64,000 nucleotides of DNA from Owenia fusiformis (taxonomy: Eukaryota; Annelida; Polychaeta; Sabellida; Oweniidae): contig CAIIXF020000008.1 of NCBI GenBank assembly GCA_903813345.2, positions 19,082,822 through 19,146,821 on the forward strand. The letters are read 5' to 3'. The notes under the pieces were generated by a model that was given only the letters and a program-made list of their open reading frames with translations, made no database searches and had not been told where the DNA came from. Positions 11,617-24,000 of the stretch are shown piece after piece; the first letter of the stretch is position 1, and every line of letters starts with the position of its first letter. The translations under genes and the position numbers were made by a program.

Positions 11617-11995
11617 TTTAGATGAATAATTCAATGGTTATCAAACATGATTTACATGTAAACCTTACCTTACAACTTGACTTAAGTAATTTTGCTTGAA
11701 ACAATTACCAATTTATGATTAAGTGATTAAATCAATTTACTCTATTTAGCAACATCAAAAACCAACCCAAAAAATCCAACCGAAAGAGAACACACTGCAA
11801 GGGTTATGGGTGTGGGGGAGTTTTGGGGAAATCATGACACCAGCAAGATGAAACCTCACTAATTTTATGCCTCCTTTCACCCCCCCCCCCTTCTCCAGGC
11901 TAATATAAAGAAAAGAAATAACTGTAAAAAATAATGCCAACGTATTGCCTTTATATGAACCTTACTTGTAAAATATGTGAGCGGTCTAGGGCATT
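11617..11995 (+). repeat. Partial copy of family T repeat
   Basis: Matches the units at 5219-7065 from AGATGAATAATTCAATGG through the GGGAAATCATGAC block and the GCCTCCTTTCACCC stretch, and stops before the first recognised INTS2 exon. It is separated from the main array by the LINE and the satellite. Confidence 0.7.
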
Positions 11996-12082
11996 GAACA
12001 TGCTAGATCTTTCAACATGACAATGAGTTTTAGATGCTTTTGCTCCTTGCGTTTATTCATTTAGATTTTATGTGTATTTCAG

Positions 12083-15000
12083 CATTTACAGAGATTGATA
12101 CGAATGATGCTGCTTTGGTGCTTCAGTTGAATTGTCTCATGCAGCTATCTGCAGAGGACATCATACCTTATGCCGATGCTTTGACGATGAACCTTCCCCG
12201 CCTGTTGACACCCACTGTACCACGTGCCATTTTAGACCAAGTTAAACATGTCTGGTTGAAACTTAACACTGTGATGCCTCGGAGGTAATGTTTAGTTTAG
12301 TTTTTTTTTATTTCAACTCACATCAACATATACATGTAAGTAAATAAAAATATGAATACATAAGGGTTATGTACTGGGAGGTTTTGGATATGGGGTTTTT
12401 CCAGAGGGAGATATGCATATCTACCTGAGGGAACGTAGGGACCGAAGGTAGATGTGCATATCTCACGAGGGATGAACCCAATATCCAAACCGACCGTACA
12501 TAACTGCTTTATCCTATACCAAGTAGAGTTTTCTAGTTTTCTTTCGATTTTTTTTTATTTTTTCAATTTTTTTCACATTTTTCTAATTTTTTTCAATTTT
12601 TTTTCAAATTTTTATTTTTTTATTTTTTTCACATTTTTTCACAATTTTCGAAGCGGGAAGATATGCCCTTGAGCGGGAGATATGGCGGGAGATATGGAGG
12701 TTCAGGATATGGAAACCTCAAAATCAGGATACGGGATATATCTTACCAACTTATCTCCCTAAAACTCTACTTGGCATAGGATAAAATTGCATACAATACT
12801 AACCAACGAGTATCACGGCATGGAAATAATAATATAAGTTATTGAAATTATGTATTGGTACGAGACAAAGTCGAGTGCCAATACAGAATATCGAGACAGA
12901 ATATATCTTGTATTGCACTTCAAATCATTTAATAACGTTTTTATCGTGTGATCCTTTGTATTGCTACTGAGATTGTCCCCTCAGTACCAATATTTTCTGT
13001 ATTGCGACGGAGATGTTCAACAGGGACAATCTCAGTAGCAATACAGATTGGTACAGCACAAGAACTGACCAATCAGAGGGCTTCATTTTACAGAGCATAC
13101 GATAAAATATTAACATGTTACAAAGTACAGTATTTTAACTTTTATCTTTCATTATATGTAGACTAAACAGAGGGCTGCAATAATTACTAAGATGTCGGTA
13201 TATAATTGAGCCTAATTTTGAAGTGCACACATACTATACTTCCAATTTCTTTCATCGGAACTTCAATACAAGCGCACAGGCGCTCATATGGTGGCCAAAG
13301 GCAGGCCAACATTACATTTACAATACGATATAAGTTAACATTACAAAAACAATTTCAGTGAGTGATGAATCAGATGTCTCTTTCTAGAGCTTGGAATACA
13401 TGTGTCACATTCAAGTAATATTCCTTGTAGAAATTCACAGGTTTTTCCCTCAGTAGAATAAAGATTATAGATTATATATGATTCCAGATTACGTGTGATG
13501 ACAGTGAATGCATTAAGAAGTAAAGAGGATGCTTCTGACCAGGTGATGTTGTCACAGGATGACCTTACCCAGAATCCTTTACTGATATTGCGTTGCCAGG
13601 ATGCAGTTTATAGGTATACCTTTATTATCTTAATGGGCGATTTAGTTTAATGTGAAACTGTACAAATCCAATGTATGTTATAAGTAATCAGCTTTCACAA
13701 AGATTTGATGTAGAGGTCACATGATAATTATTGTGCCCTCCCCCCAAATGTCACCAGTGTTTTTTCTGAGTGAACACAACTCACAGGACCAATGGACCAG
13801 CAAAATCATAATTTTAACCAGTCCAGGCTAAGCATCATCGGTCACCTGGACCTGTAACTGTTATATCACCGGTCCAAAAACTAACCAGTCCTTAAAATAT
13901 TAAAGAATTACTCTTGACTAGTAGGCCTAATAGCCCTATTTTTACGTCATGTGTCATTTTTCGTAGCCCTGTCATTATTCTCATCATTACCTGCTTCAAT
14001 ACCAGTACCATATTTTTTATCGAAATTTGACAAAATTTCCCAACAGTTCCAAAAATTAAAAAAAATCAAAAATATGAATACCGAAACTGGAACTTACTTT
14101 GATTACACTAGACAAAAATAAATTTAGTTTTGTATCTTCACTATAGTGAAGTCATTCAATTTTTATGCCACCACCAAAAAGTGGTGACATATTGTTATGG
14201 TTTCCTTTCTTTGTGACCGTGGTTGATGGTTGGTGGTTGGTGATCGGTGGTTGGCGTCTGTAACAAATTCTTAAAACTTCCAATAACTTAACAAATGCTG
14301 TTTAGACTGACTTCATTTTTTTCAAAATCATCTACAAGTTTTCAGAAGTTCAAATCTGACTTTATAAATAAGATTTGACCTTCAGTGACTTTTTCAAGAT
14401 CAAAAATATCTTTTTTCAACTTGCTTCAAATTGACCACATTTTTTTCAAAACCATCTACAAGTTTTCAGAAGCTCAAATCTGACTTTAGATTGAACTAAT
14501 GATATTATGAGCAACTAGGCGGTGAAATTTTGTTAAATTCCCATGCAATTTCCAGGATAATTTTTCACTTTTTTCTCTTCATTCAATATTGTTGTGGACA
14601 GAAATGAATGGCTCCTGTTAGAATTCCCAGATCTGAAACTTTTGTATTTTGTCAGTTTTCAAGAGTTTCAATGCGATGATGAGTACAATCTTGAATAAAT
14701 TAAATACATAGATCGGACCAATATTTGAGGTAAGAATTTGGTGCATATCTTAGCCATCTGATATGGATGGTCTTGTGGACTGGCTTGTTGAAACTCATCA
14801 GTCCTGTGTCAATATCGCCAGATTTGACCGATTGTCCGTCACTTAGGAAAAACACTGAATGTCACATTGATTTCATCTACTAACTGACCACCAACCACAC
14901 TAGCTACAGCATGTATGTTCATACAAAATCGTCTTTATTATTGATATTAAACAGGTCAGCCCCAGTGCTTGAAGTTGCCCTCCGTGTGTTATCAGCCTTC

Positions 15001-18000
15001 TTACAGGCATCTAGAGCCCAACTGAACCAGCACATCCAGGCCAACCCTGTCTTGGACCACACCCAACAACAAGCTGTTTCATTGGAGCGCGAGGAGTTAA
15101 AGGGGGCACTACAGTCAGCCCAGGAGAGTGCAGTTGTACAAATTTTACTTGAAGTCTGCCTGCCTACTACACTTGAAAAGGTATAACTTAGTGACATATT
15201 GTTAGAGACCAAAATAAGATGCCTTATAGCCTCATGGAATGGGACCTTTGCTCGAGAAAAAATTTGTTATATGGCCACTCAATTCAAAATGGCTGCCATT
15301 TTTCTAAGTTAATACAAGATTGAGATTGATAGAAATGTTTGTTTTTGGAATCCACCATTCATAATATATGAACCTCATTTGACCTGCTACTTATGCCAAG
15401 GTTAGTTGTATTAGCGAAGTTAGCAATGTTTACCCATCGATTTCCAACATCTCCAAGAGTTCATTAGACTAAAGTTAAGTTGCTGCCATTTTTCTAAAAA
15501 AAAATTGGGACTCGAACTTGAATGTCTTTTTACCGACTTTTATCGGGTTATATTTTGGTGTTATACATGGCCTGTATTATGCTTTAGACATGTACGAAGT
15601 ATATATAACAAGGTATATACTAGATTGGGAGCTAATAATATACTTTTTTTTAATTCTGAATTCTGAGAATTCAGAGTAAATGAACCTCATTTGGCTTGCT
15701 GCTTATGCTAGGGTTAGTTTTATTAGCGTATTTAGCAATATTTGCACATCGATTCTCCACATGCTTAGAATTCGTTAGACCTGAGTGCCAGACACAAATT
15801 ATCAACTTCTGAAGCTTTTTTTTTAATTTTGCATCATGGATAGTTTCATTGATTGGTTTAAAAATAACTAAAATCACATCCAGTTTCATTAAATTATTAC
15901 AGCTCTTTGAAAAAAACAATGCATGACATTTTTTATTATTATTATTAGCTCACATGGTGAGCTATTGCAATCATTATTATTATTATTAGCTCACATGGTG
16001 AGCTATTGCAATCACTCACTTGTCTGTCTGTCTGTCTGTCTGTCCGTCCGTCCGTCCGTCCATGCGTCCATCCGTCCGTCCGTCCATTCATCTGTCCATC
16101 CGTCTGTCTGTCCATCCGTCAACAATAGTGGCACGTTTTAAGAACTCTGTCGATAGGATTCCTGTTGTAAGTTATTTCTGTTCAACATCAATACAGAAAA
16201 CTCCCCTATGACTCCTGGTTCAAAAGCTTGCCTATTTTCAAAATGGCCGCCATTTTTGTCTCACAAAATGTACTTTTGACCCATTTCCTAGCTTTAAAAA
16301 TAATTTCAGGTGTCCTACATTGTAAAAATCCATGTCAATGTAAAGGGTAGATGTATGAAATAATTTTGTTTCAAAAAATCAGCAAAAAGTTATATCCATT
16401 TTTTAATTTTCAGCCATTTTAGTTAACATTGATTTGTCCATCTGTCTCTCAAAATCCACTTTTGGACCATTTGCCTTATACCCTCTGTCGATAGGATTCC
16501 AGTTTTAAGTTAATTTTGTTCAACATCAATACAAAAAACTCTCCTATGACTCTTGGTTCAAAAGCTCGCCTATTTTCAAAATGGTCGCCATTCTTGTCTC
16601 GCGAAATTCACTTTTGGCCCATTTCCTAGCTTTACAAATAATTTCAGCTGTCCTGCATTGTAAAAAGCCATGTCACTGTAAGGAGTAGTTGTATGAAATA
16701 ATTTTTTTACAAAAAATCGGCAAAATATTATATCCATTTTTTTATAGCCATTTTTGTTAACATTGATTTGTCCATCTGTCTAGCGAAATCCTCTTTTGGA
16801 CCATTTGCCTTCAAACCTCTGTCGATAGGATTCCCGTTTTCAACATCAATACAAAAAACTCCCCTATGACTCCTGATTCAAAAGCTTGCTTATTTTCAAA
16901 ATGGTTACCATTTTTGTCTCGCGAAATTCAATTTTGGCCCACTTCCTAGCTTTACAAATAATTTTTTTACGATTTTTACTGCAACTCGAAAAGTAGTGGA
17001 GCGAATTTGTTCATATTTGGTACGTGGATACTATAAGCATGGCACACTGTCTAATGACACTTTTAGTAGAAGGTGGCCATTTTGAAAAATGGCTGTATAT
17101 ACTTTGTTTGTAAATATGCCAGACATAGTTGTTCGATGGGATTTGCTATGCTTTGGCATTGCTGTTGTCTAGTTTCATTTTTGTCTTCTGAAATTCACAT
17201 TTCCTAGCTTTACAAATAATTTCAGGTGTCCTGCATTGTAAAAAGCCATGTCACTGTAAAGAGTAGTTGTATGAAATAATTTTGTTCCAAAAAATCAGCA
17301 AAAAACTATATCTGTTTTTTTATTTTCAGCCATTTTAGTTAACATTGATTTGTCCATCTGTCTCACGAAATCCACTTTTGAACCATTTGCCTTAAAACCT
17401 CTGTTGATAGGATTTCCGTTTTAAGTTATTTTTGTTTAACATCAGTTCAGAAAGCTCCCCTATGACTCCTGGTTTTGTTTTGAGCAACACCATGTGAGCC
17501 CAGTACCCACGGTACTATTTATTTATAAAAGTGTGCAGTTGGGCATCAAAAAATGCCATAGCTTGGCATAATATGCAATATTATTTCATTGAATCTATCC
17601 AAATTACATTAAAAACTTATTTTTGTTCAAAAGTGTGATGTTTAAAATGTATTTATCGTATGATTTGAAAATGAAGCCCTCTGATTGGCCTGTTCTTGTG
17701 CTGTACCAATCTGTGTTACTACTGGGATTGTCTCCATTGATCGTCTCCAGGCAGCTATACAGAAAATATTGTTGCAGAGGGGACAATCTCAACAGTAATA
17801 CAGAGAATACAGAAAATTTCATAGGGATTATCTCCTAAGTAAAATGTATTGGCCTAAGATCACACAATAAAATCACTACACTTTAAATCATTACTTATAG
17901 TATTTGACTTTAAGCTGTCAAATCATTCCTCCTAGGCTATCGTATGTAGCCATCTTTTCCCAGTTTATAACATAAGTTAGAATCTTGCAGTTAGAATCTG

Positions 18001-21000
18001 GATAAATAAAGATGAATTTAAGGATGTTGAGGGTGCCAAAAAATTTTGGTACATGACAACATTGCCTCTTCAAAAATTGAGATGTACTTCACCAAATTAT
18101 CTTCTGGAACTGAATCAAATTTTTACAATCAACTTTAGTACTCTTATGTACAAGAAACATATAAAAACTGAATTGTGTGTTTTATTTCATCATTTGTGTG
18201 TGTATAAACTCCTATATTCATTACTTTTAATATACCTGTCTTTCGCTAATTACTAATGATTTTTAAACAAAAATAGCTTTTAGGGAAGTTAAAAGAATTA
18301 AAATCAACAGGTAGAGATTCCCTTACTTAATCTCGCTCCTTATGCTCTATGTACATGATTCAGGAGAAAATTTTTATATAGAAAACATTATGTCATAAAA
18401 TTGTTTATTTTCAGGACAGCAATACATTACTGACTGATCTCCGAGAGGTTCAATGTGTGATCTTCTCACATATCCACCAGATGTTCATAGCTGAACCTAA
18501 TTTAGCTAAGTTGGTACACTTTCAGGTATGTTAGTTGTTGAACTTCCATTTGTTCTCCATATTTAATGATTTGTGTTCTTTTTAAATAAATCCTTATATA
18601 TATATACATATTTGTATGTACTGCTGTATAGTTATATACATATTATATATGTATATTTATCCCATACTTGGACGTGTTACAGGTACATAAAGCCGGTTTG
18701 TAAAAACTTATATTTTCATCAGCGGGCAGATATAGCTTTACGTCCCGCTCCGAGCGGGCAGATATAGTATATCTGCCCGCTACGTCATAATCGCCGCTCG
18801 CATAATTTGTAACGTTCGCGTAATGACTGTAAACGACAATGGAGAAAACACACACAATCGGGATCTGTTTAATGGTTCAAAAAATGGAAGGAGCATCCAC
18901 TTAATCAAAAATCCGAGAAAATAAATGTGGGAATATTTGAGAGAACCGGAAAATCCGCCCACGGCCAAGAAAACAAAACTGGACATGAATATTCTAAAAT
19001 ATTTCCACGATTGAACAATGTGAACCAGATTACCAAGATTGGTATGGGATAAACATATTATCCTATAGTCGGTTCAGGATATTGGGATTATCCCTTGGCC
19101 AATATAATATATTATATTTGCCTCGGGATAATCCCAATATCCTGAACCTCATATAGGATAATCTCTATTTATCCCACCCTAAGTGCTTTATATGATTGTA
19201 TAATAGCATTGTATAACTGCAATATAAAACCAACACTCGTCGTATACAACTCTTGAGAACGATATACAACTCCTGGATAGCGTATACAACTCCTGGGCAG
19301 CGTATATAACTCTTCGACTTGATATACAACTGCTGAATTTAGATTAACCTTTTATTGATTAGCCTAAAGATTAGGGTGGGATAATAAGATCATATAATGG
19401 TTGATTCTGTATATCGTTATACTCTCGTGAGTATATGATATATTCACTCGTTCCCTTCAGTCACTCGTGAATATATCATATACTCACTTGAGTATAAACA
19501 CGATATACGGAATCAACCATTATATAACCTCATAGTATATCATGTCATATTGTAATGTTATGTGCTCCAGGGTTATGATGTGTCACTTCTACCATTGACG
19601 GTTGCTGCTATTCCTTCAATGCACATATGTCTTGACTTCATCCCCGAACTCCTCAGCCAACCACATCTTGAGAAACAGGTACGTTCATAATTTCATGAAA
19701 GTTCACTGTTCCATTTTAATAATAATTAGTACATAGGTATATCGAGAGCTGACTAGTTTCTGTCTTGAGCAGGCTGGATGCATTTTTAGACTGTAGTCTA
19801 TGCTTTTCCAGGGAGCCAGTTATATGAGTTGATTTAAAAGTTGATGTTTGCCTTTGATCACCTAGCCCATTTGTCTCATGTTGTACACTTTGTGTTGTGT
19901 GTCATTCCAGGTGTTTGCAGTTGTCTTAGTGTCCTATTTGAGTCTCCAATACCCACTGCCAAAAGCTTTAGATGTCGCTAAATTAGCGGTCAGTGTCCTA
20001 ACCACTCAACTTGGAGGTAAGTTTCAACATTTTTCATCACACGTCACAAGAGCTATACTTGTAAATGTTAACACCTCAATTTCAATACTTGTTTTTGATT
20101 GAAGTTCGAGAGTGTCCTTGGGAGTGCTCAATACTTGTATGCAATTAACCTTGAGAAAGGCCAATGATTGTATATGGTCAACTTGAGAGAGGTCAATACT
20201 TGTACATGTATTCAGTCAATCTTGAGAGAGATGAACCATGACATTATTGGCTATTAATTGACCTATCAGATTGGAGTATTTACAATGAGGTACTTTCAAT
20301 AATTATCATCAGTAGGATTACAAGCTGATGCCTCTAGATTGTTTGTTTTAATGCGAATCAATTTACAAAATGCCCTTCGGAATTGTTTCATCCGATAACT
20401 GTATATCAGAGGATTGATTCCTGAATTACCAAAAGCTAAAAGCTGGAAATAGGAAAACGAGGAAACAATGATTAAATTTTCTGTCGCAGTTTTGTCCCAA
20501 AGAAAGAATCCGTCGAGAACTGTAACAGGTGTCCAACACAGTAGAAATACACCAATGACAATCACTGAAGTTTTCAAAATAACCATATTTTTTCTTTTGG
20601 TGCTCATAGTTTCATGATTAGTACTAGTATCTTCATGATTGGTGCCAATGTCTTCATGATGAGCGATCATCTTGGATTGTTTGTGAATCACAGTGAAGAT
20701 ATGTATATAAAGAATGATCTGGATCACTGATGTTAAACAAAATATTAGTATGTACAGATACGCTGTGTACTGTGGTACACAGTCCAATTTTGTGGCTGGT
20801 CTTGATCCTGTTTCTATAATCGATATACAGCTATATCCAATGACAATAGCCCATATAGTACAAACTGCAATTTTGGCTCTTTTGTACGTCATGATATCAT
20901 GATATCTCAGCGGCCAGAAAACAGCGACATATCTGTCAACCGTCACACCAACTAACATCACTAATGACATAAATATTGAAATATCATAGGAAAATGTTAT

Positions 21001-24000
21001 CACCGCACAAAATATTTTGTAAAGCAGATTTCCAGGTTTTGCTTGAAGAAAAGGCACAACCAATGATACAATTTGTTGCAATCCCATTGAGAAGTCTGCA
21101 ATCGCTAAGTGTAGAATCCAATAATTTGCGACTGTTTGTAATTCTTTATATCTTAGATATGCCGTTATCACTAATCCATTCCCTCCACAAATCCAAATGA
21201 GAAATATGATTTTGATGACGAGAATTGGAATATTTATTTCATAAATTTCGTTATTTGATTCATTATCAAAGAAATGGCTGTTGTTCACTGCTGATATGTT
21301 TTTATCATCCATTTTTATTAAAGAATCATTATTGTGTCAGAAAGTACTATATAGAGCACGTAAATAAACATGAAATATTGATCTGGAACCTCATTTGTCC
21401 GATTATCTTTAAGTTCAGCGCTGCATATCGGCTTTCTCAGATTTACAGCCTGTCTGCAAAAGAGAGTGTTGACTTGCCAATCCGTAACTTTATGATGCTC
21501 GTATAAATCAGGTGGAGGTTCTTAAATATACGAGAAGCAGATATTTCCAAAATCATAAAAATGTGATTTCTCTTCCATGATAAAGTGAACACTATATATG
21601 CATATTTTGAACCAGGAATGATAATCCAATAAATAATCAAATTATGACTGCTTTCCAAATGATCGTGTCTCTCAATGTCAATGTCTCTTTTATAATTGCA
21701 TTGATCCTGCTCTGAAAGCCTCTTTTAATTATTCATATTCATAATAATGGTCTGATGTGGCAATCAAGTGCTTAATTAAAGTAATGCCTTAAAGTAGTTT
21801 AAAATTGTCATTAGTTGAACATATCACACTATTAATATTTAATACACTAGTTGGGGGACAAGGGATATTGTTTGTTGGGAATGGTAGTAATTTTAGTTGC
21901 CCTGGTCACAAATGAGTGAGTAAATTTTGTGAATCTATAACAAGTACTTATTTCTTACAATGTAGACTGAGCTGTTTATAAACAGTTCATATCTATATTA
22001 TAAGCGCTTTGAAAGACTAAAATTGCCTGATTGTGATATTTTACCAAGAATGCCTTATTTTTGGTAAAGAAGGCCTGATCATGATATTTAACCAAGATTT
22101 TTTTTAATCAAAAACCTGCAACTTAGACAAAATAATCCACTCTATATCAATTCTAAATCAGTCTGCAGAAATTTCTTTAGATCCCAGTTCTGATGAAAAT
22201 ATCCGGATTAGTTGATGGGACTCTGCTTTGTTTTATTTTTAAAAAATTTTTTAGAAATATTTCTTGGTACAGAGCTGGAGCAACTGATCTGCTCTTCCAC
22301 CAAACCAGCATTAGGTTCTGATAAATCAGAATGCCCACTAGCTATTTACTGGGAAATATTCTTAAAAACAATATAGCAGAGATACATAAATTAAAAAAGG
22401 AAATGTTCTAGTTTTGTTCAGAAAGACAGAAATGACTGTAGTATTTGATCGAGAATTTTCGTAATAATAAAATAAAATTGATTTATTTCCAAGTGCATTT
22501 TAATCGAATAAATAATAGAATAATTTAGGCATTTGAAAGGGTATTACACCTTTTCAATTTCTGTTGTTATTATCCCACCGAACGAAGTTCGAGAGGGATA
22601 TAGGAAAGCCGTTCGTCCGTCCCTTTGTCCGGGCGATAACTCAAATACCGTTTCACGGATTTGATTCAAATTTTATAGGCTTATGCCTTATGGGTGTAGG
22701 ACCTCTGCTCGAGAAGGAATTTTCAATATGGCCACTGAATTCAAAATGGCCGCCATTTTTCGTAAAAAATGTAATCTTTAACCAGAACAACGGCAACGCC
22801 AAAGCGTAGCGAATCCCATCGAACAGAAATGGCTGGCATTTTTACAAACGAAATATATAGCAAATATCATAAAAACACACCAGAAAGGCCACCATTTTCA
22901 AAATGGTTGCTCACTAGCCAAGTTGTCATCAGAAGAAATAATATGCTTTTAAGTAGCCACCTATAAAATTTTAGAAAAATCGCACACATGTACTTGTAAA
23001 ATAACACACATAAAAATGGTGGCCATTTTTCAATATGGCCGACTACTCCCCAAAGTTTTATTAGACAATGTGCCATGCTTAGAGTATTCACATATCAAAT
23101 ATGAACAAAATCACTCCACTACTTTTCGAGTTATAGTAAAATAAGTTAAAATGGCGGCCATTTTTCAAAATTTTTCAAAATGGCCACCTTCTACCAAAAG
23201 TGTCATTGGACAGTGTGCCATGCTTATAGTATTCACATACCAAATATGAACAAAATCGCTCCACTACTTTTCGAGTTATAGTAAAATATGTTAAAATGTC
23301 GGCCATTTTTCAAAATGGCCGCCTTCTACCAAAAGTGTCTTTAGACAGTGTGCAATGTTTATAGTATTCACATACCAAATATGAACAAAATCGCTCCACT
23401 ACTTTTCGAGTTACAGCAAAAATCGTAAAATAACGAGTAAAGGCCGCCATTTTTCAAGATGGCTGCCATGTGCTTTTTTAATATCTACATTTGTAGCTTT
23501 ATTAATGTCCTTTATAATTTTTTTACACTAAAAACATATTGCTATTACAGTTTTACATATTGTACCTAAATAACTGTAAAATCAGCATCTAAAATGGCCG
23601 CCATTTTGAAATGAGCGGCCATTTTGAAAATCGGCTTTCGAGCAGAACTTCTACCCCCATAGGGTATATGTGTACAAAATATGAACAAAATCGGGCCAAC
23701 GGTATTTGAGTTATTGCCCGGAGGGACGGACGGACGGAGGCGTTCCCTATATCCCTCCGAACTTCGTTCGATGGGATAATAACTCAAATACTAGTTTGCG
23801 GATTTGGTTCAAATTTTATATGCTGATGCCTAGGGACAAAGGAGTTTTGCACAAAAAGAGATTTTAAAGATGGCCGCTTAATTTCAAAATGGCGGCCATT
23901 TTTCGTAAAAATATGTAATCTTTGATAACTCAAATAGTTCAAATTTTATATGTTCGACAAAAATTTTTCAAGATGGCCGCTGAATTTCAAAATGGCAGCA

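Noticed and set aside
12454-12672. A Phe-rich 72-codon frame
   Set aside because: It translates the T-rich interior of a MITE.
15923-16211. Frames rich in VCLSVCLSVRPSVH and similar
   Set aside because: They are translations of a TCTG/TCCG microsatellite within the family G repeat.
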